From Bradyrhizobium sp. LTSP849 (GTDB taxonomy: Bacteria; Pseudomonadota; Alphaproteobacteria; Rhizobiales; Xanthobacteraceae): a DNA stretch of 64,000 bases. The stretch is from the NCBI RefSeq assembly GCF_000938255.1, contig NZ_JYMR01000005.1:124001-188000 (forward strand), in the 5' to 3' direction. Below, in pieces: positions 35,440-44,151 of the stretch. Each line of letters opens with the position of its first letter. Positions within the stretch are counted from its first letter, which is position 1. The position numbers and the translations under genes are program-made. The notes below the pieces were generated by a model. The model was not told the origin of the DNA. It ran no database searches and was given only the letters and a program-made list of their open reading frames with translations.

Positions 35440-36990
35440 ATGGCTGACGGTAAGAAGCTGTCGTCGCTGGACGCATCATTTCTCTATCTGGAAACGCCGG
35501 AAATGCCGATGCATGTCGGGAGCATGGCGATCTTCCGCCTGCCCGACGACTACAAGGGTGACTTCTTCGAAGACTTCAAGGCGATGATCGTCTCGCGCCT
35601 GCATATCGCGCCGATCCTGAAAGCACGCCTGGAGAAAGCGCCGCTCGACATCGACCATCCCTCCTGGGTCGAAGACGACCAATTCGACATTGACCGCCAC
35701 ATCTTCCGCGCCAGCCTGCCGGCACCGCGCGACCGCGCTACGCTCGAGCGCATCGTCGGCTGGATGCACGCCAAGCTTCTGAACCGCGCTCGCCCGCTCT
35801 GGGAGTTCTACGTGTTCGAAGGCATGAAGGACAACGAGGTCGGTCTCTATTCCAAGATGCACCATGCCGCCATCGACGGCGGCGCCGGTGCTGCCTTGAC
35901 CAACATGATCTACGACATCTCGCCGGTCCCGCGGAAGGTCGATCCGCCGACGGGCGGCGTGAAGCCCGGACAGGAGCCGCGCGATATCGCCGCGACCCTG
36001 CTCGATTCATACCAGCAGCTCTTCACCCAGCCGCTCGATGCGTCGGCCGCCGCCAAGAACCTGCAACTGCCGCGAACCGGCAAGAGCGACATCGGCTCGA
36101 TTCTGTTCGACAATGCGATGTACCAGATCGAGAGCGCGGTCCGCTTTGCCGGCAATATCCCGACCATGGTCAAAAGCGTCTCCGACGTGCTCGGCAAGAT
36201 TTCCGATCCGAAGTCGCGCGAGAGCCTCGCCAGCATGATGTCGCCGCCGACCATGCTCAACAAGTCGATTTCCTCGGAGCGCAGCTTTGCCGGCGTGTCG
36301 ATCTCGCTGTCGCGATCCAAGGCGCTGGCCAAGCAGGCCGGCGGCAAGCTCAACGACGTGGTGCTGGCGCTCGCCTCCGGTGTGGTCCGGCGCTATCTCA
36401 AGCAATACAGTACGCTGCCGGCAAAATCGCTGACCGCTGCCGTGCCGATCTCGCTGCGCGAGGAGGGCAACACCGAGGCCAACAACCAGGTGTTCGGGAT
36501 GATCTGCTCGATCGCGACCAACATCGAGGACCCCAAGGCGCGGCTCGAAGCCATCATCGCGCAATCGACCAAGTCCAAGGAGATGTCGCATCCGCTGCGG
36601 GCGCTGATGCCGCAGGTTTCCAACATCTCGATGCTGGGTACGCCGATCATCGTCCAGATCCTGGCGCTGCTCTACAGCCGCTCCGACCTGTCGGACGTGC
36701 TGCCGCCGGCTGCGAACATCACGGTGTCGAACGTGCCGGGGCCGCGGCAGACGCTCTACGCCGCCGGCGCGGAGCTGCTGCACATCTTCCCGGTGTCGAT
36801 CGCGACGCATGGGCAGGCGCTCAATATCACCGTGCAGAGCTATCGCGACCAGCTCGATTTCGGCTTCATCGTCGGCGCCAACGTCATTCCGCATGTGCAG
36901 GTGATGTGCGACATGCTGCCGGCGGAGTTTGCCGCGTTGGAGGCGGCCTATACGCCACCGGCGGCCGACATCAAGGGCGCCGCCGAGTAG
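35440..36990 (+). CDS. wax ester synthase / diacylglycerol acyltransferase (WS/DGAT)
   Basis: A 516-residue acyltransferase starting at the ATG at 35440 after GGGAGGGAAC. The catalytic HHxxxDG motif is present as H141-H142-A-A-I-D146-G in 'KMHHAAIDGGAG'. Other family marks are 'LSSLDASFLYLETPEMPMHV', 'RPLWEFYVFEG', 'LNDVVLALASGVVRRYL', 'NQVFGM' and 'ITVSNVPGPRQTLY' (the PLW and ND motif regions). The family joins acyl-CoA to a fatty alcohol or diacylglycerol at the membrane, making storage wax esters or triacylglycerol. It lies between two hydrolases, upstream of a fatty-acid-type P450. Confidence 0.92.
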   Translation: MADGKKLSSLDASFLYLETPEMPMHVGSMAIFRLPDDYKGDFFEDFKAMIVSRLHIAPILKARLEKAPLDIDHPSWVEDDQFDIDRHIFRASLPAPRDRATLERIVGWMHAKLLNRARPLWEFYVFEGMKDNEVGLYSKMHHAAIDGGAGAALTNMIYDISPVPRKVDPPTGGVKPGQEPRDIAATLLDSYQQLFTQPLDASAAAKNLQLPRTGKSDIGSILFDNAMYQIESAVRFAGNIPTMVKSVSDVLGKISDPKSRESLASMMSPPTMLNKSISSERSFAGVSISLSRSKALAKQAGGKLNDVVLALASGVVRRYLKQYSTLPAKSLTAAVPISLREEGNTEANNQVFGMICSIATNIEDPKARLEAIIAQSTKSKEMSHPLRALMPQVSNISMLGTPIIVQILALLYSRSDLSDVLPPAANITVSNVPGPRQTLYAAGAELLHIFPVSIATHGQALNITVQSYRDQLDFGFIVGANVIPHVQVMCDMLPAEFAALEAAYTPPAADIKGAAE

Positions 36991-36996
36991 GATTTT

Positions 36997-37995
36997 ATGA
37001 TGATTGAAATGCCGCCGCTCAAGTTCGCGCAGACGAACGGAATCCGCATGGGCTATTACGAGGCGGGCCCGGTCACCGACAAGCCGCCGATCGTGCTGTG
37101 TCACGGCTGGCCCGAGCTGGCCTTCTCCTGGCGCCACCAGATCAAGGCTCTGAGCGAAGCCGGCATCCGGGTGATCGCGCCGGACCAGCGCGGCTATGGC
37201 GCGACCGATCGGCCCGAGCCGGTCGAGGCCTATGACATGGAACATTTGACCGGCGATCTCGTCGGTCTGCTCGATCATCTGAACATCGACAAGGCGATCT
37301 TCGTCGGCCACGACTGGGGCGGATTCGTCGTCTGGCAGATGCCGCTGCGCCATCCCACGCGCGTTGCCGGCGTGGTCGGGGTCAACACACCGCATTGGGA
37401 CCGCGCGCCGATGGATCCGATCGCGCTGTTCCGCCAGCGCTTCGGCGACCAGATGTATATCGTCCAGTTTCAGAATCCCGCGCGCGAACCCGACAGAATT
37501 TTTGGCAGCCGCGTCGAGCAGACCTTTGACGCTTTCATGCGCAAGCCGCTTGCCCGGCCGGAGGCGAAGACCACTGAGCCGCCGGTTGCGGGCGTCGGTG
37601 CCTCGTCGAAGACGAACCTGGCTTTCCCGCAGATGGTCGCCGCCTATGATGCAAGACACGATCCGCGCACGCCGATCCTGTCGGCCGACGAGAAGAAGGT
37701 CTTTGTCGATACCTTTACGACAACCGGCTTCACCGGCGGCATCAATTGGTATCGCAACTTCACCCGCAACTGGGAACGGTCGAAGGGGCTGGACCACCAC
37801 ATCCATGTGCCGTCGCTGATGATCATGGCAGAGAACGACGCGGTGCTGCCGCCGTCGGCGGCCGACGGCATGGAGAAGCTCATAGCCGATCTGGAGAAGT
37901 ACCTGGTGAAGGACAGCGGCCATTGGACGCAGCAGGAGAAGCCGGAAGAGGTCAGCGCCAAGCTGATCGAATGGCGTAGAAGGCGGTTTGGCTAG
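36997..37995 (+). CDS. epoxide-hydrolase-like alpha/beta hydrolase
   Basis: A 332-residue protein with 'LCHGWPELAFSWRHQIKAL' (oxyanion HGxP), 'PDQRGYGATDRPEPVEAYDM' and an aspartate nucleophile D106 in 'FVGHDWGGFVVW'. The catalytic His is in 'KDSGHWTQQEKPEEV'. An Asp nucleophile in this setting is shared by soluble epoxide hydrolases and haloalkane dehalogenases; HGWPE and the overall pattern favour epoxide hydrolase. It starts 6 bases after the WS/DGAT stop and 34 bases before the P450, so it may open fatty-acid epoxides made by that P450. Confidence 0.87.
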   Translation: MMIEMPPLKFAQTNGIRMGYYEAGPVTDKPPIVLCHGWPELAFSWRHQIKALSEAGIRVIAPDQRGYGATDRPEPVEAYDMEHLTGDLVGLLDHLNIDKAIFVGHDWGGFVVWQMPLRHPTRVAGVVGVNTPHWDRAPMDPIALFRQRFGDQMYIVQFQNPAREPDRIFGSRVEQTFDAFMRKPLARPEAKTTEPPVAGVGASSKTNLAFPQMVAAYDARHDPRTPILSADEKKVFVDTFTTTGFTGGINWYRNFTRNWERSKGLDHHIHVPSLMIMAENDAVLPPSAADGMEKLIADLEKYLVKDSGHWTQQEKPEEVSAKLIEWRRRRFG

Positions 37996-38029
37996 CGTTA
38001 ACGACCAAGGCAGGGGGAAGCGCTTTTAA

Positions 38030-41000
38030 ATGTCATCCAAGAACCGACTGGACCCGATTCCGCAGCCGCCGACCAAGCCGGTGGTCGGCAACATGCTGTC
38101 GCTGGATTCGGCGGCTCCCGTTCAGCACCTGACGCGGCTTGCCAAGGAGCTCGGCCCGATCTTCTGGCTCGACATGATGGGCTCGCCGATCGTGGTCGTC
38201 TCCGGCCACGACCTCGTTGACGAGCTCTCCGACGAGAAGCGTTTCGACAAGGCCGTGCGCGGCGCGTTGCGGCGTGTGCGCGCGGTCGGCGGCGATGGCC
38301 TGTTCACGGCCGATACCCGCGAGCCGAACTGGAGCAAGGCGCACAACATCCTGCTCCAGCCCTTCGGCAACCGCGCCATGCAATCCTACCACCCGAGCAT
38401 GGTCGACATCGCCGAGCAGCTCGTCAAGAAATGGGATCGCCTCAATGCCGACGACGAGATCGACGTCGTCCACGATATGACGGCGCTGACGCTTGATACG
38501 ATCGGCCTGTGCGGCTTCGACTATCGCTTCAACTCGTTCTACCGCCGCGACTACCATCCTTTCGTCGAGTCGCTGGTGCGCTCGCTCGAAACCATCATGA
38601 TGACCCGCGGCCTGCCGTTCGAGCAACTCTGGATGCAGAAGCGGCGCAAGACTATGGGCGAGGACGTCGACTTCATGAACAGGATGGTCGACGAGATCAT
38701 CGCCGAGCGCCGCAAGGGCGTGGAGGCCGTCGACGACAAGAAGGATATGCTCGCCGCGATGATGACCGGCGTCGATCGCTCGACCGGCGAGCAGCTCGAC
38801 GACGTCAACATCCGCTACCAGATCAACACCTTCCTGATTGCCGGCCACGAGACCACCAGTGGCCTTTTGTCCACCACGCTCTGTGCGCTGCTCAAGCACC
38901 CGGATATCTTGAAAAAGGCCTATGACGAGGTCGACCGTGTATTCGGCCCCGACGTCGATGTCAGGCCGACCTATCAGCAGGTGACGCAGCTCACCTACAT
39001 CACGCAGATCCTGAAAGAGGCGCTGCGGCTGTGGCCGCCGGCGCCGGCCTACGGTATCTCGCCGCTCAAGGACGAAACTATCGGCGGCGGCAAGTACAAG
39101 CTCAGGAAGGGCACCTTCATCACGATCCTGGTGACGGCGCTGCATCGCGACCCCAGCGTCTGGGGGCCGAATCCGGACGCCTTCGATCCCGAGAATTTCA
39201 GCCGCGAGGCGGAGGCCAAGCGGCCGGTCAATGCCTGGAAGCCGTTCGGCAACGGCCAGCGCGCCTGCATTGGCCGTGGCTTCGCCATGCACGAGGCGGC
39301 GCTCGCGCTCGGCATGATCCTTCAGCGCTTCAGGCTGATCGACCATCAGCGCTACCAGATGCATCTGAAGGAGACGCTGACGATGAAGCCGGAAGGCTTT
39401 AGGATCAAGGTTCGTCCGCGCGCCGATCGCGAACGGGGTGCCTATGGCGGGCCTGCGGTGGCGGCAACGACTGCCGTCACCACCGCGCCGCGCGCCACCA
39501 CGCGGCCCGGACACAACACCCCGCTGCTCGTGCTCTACGGTTCCAATCTCGGCACGGCGGAAGAGCTGGCAACCCGCGTTGCAGATCTTGCGGAAGTGAA
39601 TGGCTTTGCCACCAAGCTCGCGCCGCTCGATGACTATGCCGGCAAGCTGCCGGAAGAGGGCGGCGTGCTGATTTTCTGCGCCTCCTACAATGGTGCGCCG
39701 CCGGACAACGCCACGGAATTCGTCAAATGGCTCCATGGCGATGTATCGAAGGACGGGCTCGCCAAGGTGCGCTACGCCGTGTTCGGATGCGGCAACAGCG
39801 ACTGGGCCGCGACCTATCAGTCCGTGCCGCGCTTCGTCGATGAGCAGCTTGCGGCCCGCGGCGCGCGCAGCCTCTATGCGCGCGGCGAGGGTGATGCGCG
39901 GAGCGATCTCGACGGCCAGTTCGAGAAATGGTTCGCGGCCGCCGCCCCTGCGGCCATGAAGGAGTGGGGCCTCACCTCGGACTTCAGCCGCAGCACCGAC
40001 GACCAGCCGCTCTACAAGGTCGAGCCGGTGGCGCCGGGCGCGGTCAATGCGATCGCGGCGCTCGGTGGCGCCGTCGCGATGAAGGTGCTCGTCAACGACG
40101 AGCTTCAGACCAAGAGCGGGCCAAATCCATCCGAGCGCTCTACACGGCACATCGAGGTGCAGTTGCCGCAAGGCGCGAGCTACCGCGTCGGCGACCATCT
40201 CAGCGTGGTGCCGCGCAACGATCCGGCGCTGGTCGACGCCGTCGCGCGCCGCTTCGGCTTCCTGCCGGCCGACCAGATCAGATTGCAGGTCGCCGAGGGG
40301 CGTCGCGCGCAACTGCCGGTCGGCGATAGCGTCTCGGTCGGCCAGTTGCTGACCGATTTCGTCGAGCTTCAGCAGGTCACGACGCGAAAGCAGATCCAGA
40401 TCATGGCGGAGCATACGCGCTGCCCGGTGACCAAGCCGAAGCTGCTGGCCTTCGTCGGTGACGATGCCGAGGCAGGGGAGCGCTACCGCGTCGAGATCCT
40501 GGCCAAGCGCAAATCGGTGTTCGATCTGCTGTCGGAACATCCTGCCTGCGAGCTGCCGTTCCACGTCTATCTGGAAATGCTCTCGCTGCTCGCGCCGCGC
40601 TATTACTCGATCTCGTCTTCGCCGTCGGTGGACCCCGGGCGTTGCAGCGTCACCGTCGGCGTGGTTGGCGGGCCGGCCGCATCCGGTCGTGGCCTCTACA
40701 AGGGCATCTGTTCGAACTATCTCAGCGATCGCCGTGCGGGCGATACGGTCTACGCCACCGTGCGCGAGACCAAGGCTGGCTTCCGCCTGCCGGACGATTC
40801 ATCCGTGCCGATCATCATGATTGGGCCGGGCACAGGGCTCGCGCCATTCCGCGGCTTCCTCCAGGAGCGCGCAGCGCGCAAGGCGAAGGGTGCGGCCCTC
40901 GGTCCGGCCATGTTGTTCTTCGGCTGCCGCCATCCCGACCAGGACTATCTCTATGCGGATGAGTTGAAGGCGTTGGCCGCCAGCGGCATCACCGAACTCT

Positions 41001-41266
41001 TCACCGCGTTCTCGCGCGCGGATGGACCGAAGACCTATGTGCAGCACCTCCTTGCCGCGCAGAAGGACAAGGTCTGGCCGCTGATCGAGCAGGGTGCCAT
41101 CATTTATGTCTGCGGCGATGGCGGCAAGATGGAGCCCGACGTGAAGGCCGCACTCGTCGCAATCCATCGCGACAAGAGCGGCAGCGATGCGGCCGCCGGC
41201 GCGCGGTGGATCGAGGAGTTGGGCGCGAAGAATCGCTATGTGCTCGACGTCTGGGCGGGCGGGTGA
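38030..41266 (+). CDS. self-sufficient cytochrome P450-NADPH reductase fusion (CYP102 type)
   Basis: A 1078-residue fusion like P450 BM3. The heme domain (about 1-460) has I-helix 'FLIAGHETTSGLLSTTL', ExxR in 'LKEALRLWP', and heme ligand C413 in 'FGNGQRACIGRGFAMHEAAL'. 'DGLFTADTREPNWSKAHNIL' matches the BM3 region holding the substrate-gating Phe (F92 here). After a linker rich in A and T, the FMN domain starts 'PLLVLYGSNLGTAEELATRV'. FAD/NADPH domains follow ('RYYSISSSPS', 'IMIGPGTGLAPFRGFLQER', 'YVCGDGGKMEPDV', C-terminal W). The family hydroxylates or epoxidises medium- and long-chain fatty acids in the cytoplasm using NADPH. No BM3R1-like repressor is adjacent. Confidence 0.95.
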   Translation: MSSKNRLDPIPQPPTKPVVGNMLSLDSAAPVQHLTRLAKELGPIFWLDMMGSPIVVVSGHDLVDELSDEKRFDKAVRGALRRVRAVGGDGLFTADTREPNWSKAHNILLQPFGNRAMQSYHPSMVDIAEQLVKKWDRLNADDEIDVVHDMTALTLDTIGLCGFDYRFNSFYRRDYHPFVESLVRSLETIMMTRGLPFEQLWMQKRRKTMGEDVDFMNRMVDEIIAERRKGVEAVDDKKDMLAAMMTGVDRSTGEQLDDVNIRYQINTFLIAGHETTSGLLSTTLCALLKHPDILKKAYDEVDRVFGPDVDVRPTYQQVTQLTYITQILKEALRLWPPAPAYGISPLKDETIGGGKYKLRKGTFITILVTALHRDPSVWGPNPDAFDPENFSREAEAKRPVNAWKPFGNGQRACIGRGFAMHEAALALGMILQRFRLIDHQRYQMHLKETLTMKPEGFRIKVRPRADRERGAYGGPAVAATTAVTTAPRATTRPGHNTPLLVLYGSNLGTAEELATRVADLAEVNGFATKLAPLDDYAGKLPEEGGVLIFCASYNGAPPDNATEFVKWLHGDVSKDGLAKVRYAVFGCGNSDWAATYQSVPRFVDEQLAARGARSLYARGEGDARSDLDGQFEKWFAAAAPAAMKEWGLTSDFSRSTDDQPLYKVEPVAPGAVNAIAALGGAVAMKVLVNDELQTKSGPNPSERSTRHIEVQLPQGASYRVGDHLSVVPRNDPALVDAVARRFGFLPADQIRLQVAEGRRAQLPVGDSVSVGQLLTDFVELQQVTTRKQIQIMAEHTRCPVTKPKLLAFVGDDAEAGERYRVEILAKRKSVFDLLSEHPACELPFHVYLEMLSLLAPRYYSISSSPSVDPGRCSVTVGVVGGPAASGRGLYKGICSNYLSDRRAGDTVYATVRETKAGFRLPDDSSVPIIMIGPGTGLAPFRGFLQERAARKAKGAALGPAMLFFGCRHPDQDYLYADELKALAASGITELFTAFSRADGPKTYVQHLLAAQKDKVWPLIEQGAIIYVCGDGGKMEPDVKAALVAIHRDKSGSDAAAGARWIEELGAKNRYVLDVWAGG

Positions 41267-41296
41267 CCGCCGGCCCAATCGTGCTAAAGCTCTCGG

Positions 41297-41971
41297 ATGA
41301 TTCCCTGGGAAAAGATCGACACCGCCAAAATCCCCGGCTCCGACGAGGAACTCCGCCTGATGCGGCGCGGCAAGGAGTTCTCCATCAAGCTCGGCACCAA
41401 CGAGCTGATGAACAACCGTCTGTCGGGTTCGGAAGCCGCGCTCGCAACGCTCGCGGCGAAGCAGATCGAGAAGGTCAAGAAGCCGGTCGTCCTCATCGGC
41501 GGGTTGGGCATGGGCTTCACGCTGCGTGCGGCGCTGGCCGTGCTCGGAGACAAGGCCGAGATCGTTGTGGCGGAACTGGTCCCGGCCGTGGTGGCGTGGG
41601 CACGAGGTCCGATGGCTGAAATTTTCGGCGACAGTCTCAATGACCCCCGAGTCGAGATCCGCGAGATGGATGTCGCGCAGTTGATCGAGAGACATCCGCT
41701 CAGGTTTGATGCCATCCTGCTTGATGTCGATAATGGTCCGGAAGGACTCACCCGCAAGGCCAACGACGCCTTGTACGATGCTGCGGGCTTAAGGATAGCT
41801 CACACTGCGCTGCGGCGAGGCGGCGTGCTCGCGGTCTGGTCGTCCGGGCCGCATCCGAAATTCTCACGACATCTTCGTACCGCGGGCTTCGAGGTCAACG
41901 AAGTCAATATCCGCGCCACCGGAAGAGGCGGTGGCGCGCGCCATGTGATCTGGATGGCGAGGAAGAGTTAG
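41297..41971 (+). CDS. spermidine synthase-like methyltransferase-fold protein
   Basis: A 224-residue protein with a Rossmann nucleotide-binding start 'VVLIGGLGMGFTLRAALAVL', 'IVVAELVPAVVAWARG' and 'FDAILLDVDNGPEGLTRKAN'. These fit spermidine-synthase-like proteins (PF01564-related). The polyamine synthase aspartates are only partly matched, so it may be another aminopropyl- or methyl-transferase. It follows the CYP102 gene by 30 bases on the same strand, and a palindromic repeat follows it. Function is tentative. Confidence 0.75.
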   Translation: MIPWEKIDTAKIPGSDEELRLMRRGKEFSIKLGTNELMNNRLSGSEAALATLAAKQIEKVKKPVVLIGGLGMGFTLRAALAVLGDKAEIVVAELVPAVVAWARGPMAEIFGDSLNDPRVEIREMDVAQLIERHPLRFDAILLDVDNGPEGLTRKANDALYDAAGLRIAHTALRRGGVLAVWSSGPHPKFSRHLRTAGFEVNEVNIRATGRGGGARHVIWMARKS

Positions 41972-42008
41972 GCGGCGTTTCTGCGCTGCGCTCCACAGGA
42001 TCGGACTT

Positions 42009-42105
42009 GTAGGGTGGGCAAAGCGAAGCGTGCCCACCCTTTTCATCATCGTTGCGGATGGATGGTGGGCACGGCGCGCGAAGAGCGCGCCTTTGCCCAC
42101 CCTAC
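42009..42105. repeat. palindromic REP-type repeat between convergent genes
   Basis: GTAGGGTGGGCAAAG at 42009-42023 is the exact reverse complement of 42091-42105. Inside, each half can also fold on itself (GGTGGGCA with TGCCCACC). Sequences of this type are widespread between genes in Bradyrhizobium and relatives. It fills the gap between a plus-strand and a minus-strand stop codon and may act as a two-way transcription end. Confidence 0.85.
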
Positions 42106-42108
42106 GCG

Positions 42109-42573
42109 CTAGAACATCGTGTTGTTGTTCGCCGGATTGTCGGTGATCGGCTGGACCACGTCCCAGTGCTCGACGATCTTGCCGTTCTCCAGCTTGAAGA
42201 TGTCGACGATCGCACTGCCTTTTGTACCGGCTTCGCGAACCGCGTGAACGTGGAGAATGACATAGTCGCCGTCCACGAAAGAGCGCTTGATCTCGCTGTG
42301 CGAGTTCGGAAATTTTTCACGGAGAAAGCCGATGAATTTACGAAAGCCGTCGGGACCATCGGGTGCGTTCGGGTTGTGCTGAACATAGCGATCGCCGACA
42401 TAGGCGAGCGCTGCGTCGGCATCCTTCTGATTGAGGCCCTTTTCGTAGAAGGCAAGCACGGTCTTGCGGTTGGCCTCCTCTTGCGTGTCGCCGGCACTGG
42501 CGCTGACGTGAGCGGAGAGCACAAAAAGAGCCGAGGCGGCGATCATCGCGCCCGACCGGAAGATGAAATCCAT
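42109..42573 (-). CDS. secreted NTF2-like (SnoaL/ester-cyclase-type) protein
   Basis: A 154-residue protein read from the ATG at 42573, with a Sec leader (MDFIFRSGAMIAASALFVLS, cleavage near ASAG). The mature domain has 'NRKTVLAFYEKGLNQKDADA', 'YVGDRYVQHNPNAPDGPDGF' and 'IVDIFKLENGKIVEHWDVVQ', the marks of the SnoaL-like NTF2 fold common in predicted periplasmic proteins. These small alpha+beta cones bind hydrophobic ligands or act as cyclases. The active-site content gives no clear reaction here. Monocistronic by position. Confidence 0.85.
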   Translation of the reverse strand: MDFIFRSGAMIAASALFVLSAHVSASAGDTQEEANRKTVLAFYEKGLNQKDADAALAYVGDRYVQHNPNAPDGPDGFRKFIGFLREKFPNSHSEIKRSFVDGDYVILHVHAVREAGTKGSAIVDIFKLENGKIVEHWDVVQPITDNPANNNTMF

Positions 42574-42698
42574 GATTACTCCGAGAGGCCATAGCCTGCT
42601 TGTGATTGCGGAGCGTTGATATAGCGTCCGCGCCGGCCGGCCGTAAGATAGTAACGGGCAGCTCACATGGTCACCGCGAGGAAACCAGTCGCCTCGCG

Positions 42699-43619
42699 CT
42701 ACGCCGCCTTTGCCGCCGCGCCATGCGCATGCTTGTCGATGGCGTCGATGATTTGAGGCCAGAACCGTGCTGGCAGTGCGTGGCCCATGCCGTCAATCAT
42801 CAAGAGCTTTGCGCCCGGGATCGAGGCGGCCGTGTCCTTACCGCCTTCGGGCGGTACCAGTGGATCGACGGTGCCGTGGATCACGAGTGACGGTGTCTTG
42901 ACGGCGTGCAGCCGTTCCTTGCGGCTGCCGGACGCGAGCACAGCGCGCATCTGGCGGCCGACGCCGGCCGGATTGAGGCCGCGCGCAAATGTGCGTTCGG
43001 CCCGGCCGGGATCGAGTGCTTCCTCTTCGGGGAAAGAGCCGGCGCGCAGCACCGTCCAGTTTCGGCAGAAGCGTGCGATGTACTCTTCCTTGCTGCGCGG
43101 CGGCGGCGCCATCAGCACCGCGACCGCTTCTCGGCTCGGCGGCGGCAGGCGGGGATTGCCCGTTGTCGACATGATCGAGGTCAGCGAACGCACGCGCTGT
43201 GGAAACGACAGGGTTACTTCCTGCGCGATCATGCCGCCCATGGACGCGCCGACGAGGTGTGCGGACTTGATGCCGAGCGCGTCCATCAGGCTGACCGTGT
43301 CTTTCGCCATGTCGATCAGCTTGTAGGTCGCCGCGACCGGGATCTTCAGAAACCGCAGCTTCAACAGCTCGAGCGGCGTTAGGCGCTTGCCGCCGGTCAG
43401 ATGGCTGGACTTGCCGATATCGCGATTGTCGAAGCGGATCACGCGAAAGCCGCGCGCAGCGAGTTGCTCGCAGAACCCATCGTCCCAGTGGATCATCTGC
43501 GCCGCGAGCCCCATGATCAGCAGCAGAGGCTCGGCATTATCGTTGCCGAAGATCTCGTAGCAAATGTCGATGCCGTTGGCGCGGACAGTCTGGGGCGGCT
43601 GATGGGCGGAGGTGTTCAC
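42699..43619 (-). CDS. alpha/beta hydrolase
   Basis: A 306-residue hydrolase. The GTG at 43619, preceded by GAGGGAAC, is the likely start; the frame stays open further upstream but runs into the 5' region of the divergent PHA genes. Marks are 'LLLIMGLAAQMIHWDDGFCE', 'VIRFDNRDIGKSSHL', nucleophile Ser in 'LVGASMGGMIAQEV', acid in 'IHGTVDPLVPPEGGKD' and His in 'IDGMGHALPARFW'. It is divergent from the PHA synthase genes. Some intracellular PHA depolymerases have this fold, but so do many esterases, so the substrate is unknown. Confidence 0.85.
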   Translation of the reverse strand: MNTSAHQPPQTVRANGIDICYEIFGNDNAEPLLLIMGLAAQMIHWDDGFCEQLAARGFRVIRFDNRDIGKSSHLTGGKRLTPLELLKLRFLKIPVAATYKLIDMAKDTVSLMDALGIKSAHLVGASMGGMIAQEVTLSFPQRVRSLTSIMSTTGNPRLPPPSREAVAVLMAPPPRSKEEYIARFCRNWTVLRAGSFPEEEALDPGRAERTFARGLNPAGVGRQMRAVLASGSRKERLHAVKTPSLVIHGTVDPLVPPEGGKDTAASIPGAKLLMIDGMGHALPARFWPQIIDAIDKHAHGAAAKAA

Positions 43620-43770
43620 GGGCCCGTTCCCTCGAATTCTTTGATCTGCTGTATTGCACGGTTTTGTTCCGCGAAGAAGCCGTCTGCGCGACACCGGTTG
43701 ACCGGCACCTCGCAACGGTGTGGTATGGCGGAAAAGAAGGGCACAAGCCCTCCACATTGGGAGGACGCTG

Positions 43771-44151
43771 ATGACCGACAAGATCACTGATCCGGTCGCC
43801 TTGTGGCAGAAGATGGTTGGCGAAATGGAGAAGGGCTTCAACTCCTTTGCCACCAAAGCCATGGAGACGCCCGAATTCTCGCAGGCCGTGAACCGCGCCG
43901 GTGGCGTTGCTGCGGGTGCTCAGAAGCAGTTCGGCGATCTCATGGAGAAATACCTGCTCTCCATGAACCTGCCGAGCCGCGAGCAGATGACCGGCATCGC
44001 CGAGCGGCTGCAAGCGATGGAAGGCCAGATCGGCGAGATCAAGTCGATGCTGAGCCAGATGTCGGCCAACTCGGGCGGTGCGCAGATCGGTGCCGCGCCG
44101 CGGCCGCCGCGCACAAAACGTCCGCCCTCCGAAGGCGGAGAGCAAAAATGA
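43771..44151 (+). CDS. short PhaE-like PHA synthase subunit
   Basis: A 126-residue helical protein starting at the ATG at 43771 after GGGAGGAC. 'DPVALWQKMVGEMEKGFNSF', 'KYLLSMNLPSREQMTGIAER' and 'LQAMEGQIGEIKSMLSQM' resemble the C-terminal part of class III synthase subunit PhaE, whose 'LxxxNxPSrxxxxxLxxRLxxLE' segment is typical. It is much shorter than ordinary PhaE (about 350 residues). Its stop overlaps the PhaC ATG (ATGA), which strongly supports a partner role in one synthase complex on the granule. Confidence 0.75.
   Translation: MTDKITDPVALWQKMVGEMEKGFNSFATKAMETPEFSQAVNRAGGVAAGAQKQFGDLMEKYLLSMNLPSREQMTGIAERLQAMEGQIGEIKSMLSQMSANSGGAQIGAAPRPPRTKRPPSEGGEQK

Noticed and set aside
36007..37923. 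638-codon open frame on the minus strand
   Set aside because: It is antisense to the WS/DGAT and epoxide-hydrolase-like genes and has low-complexity Arg-rich composition.
38033..40564. 843-codon open frame on the minus strand
   Set aside because: It is antisense to the CYP102 gene, which has intact heme, FMN, FAD and NADPH motifs throughout. The long frame reflects high GC.
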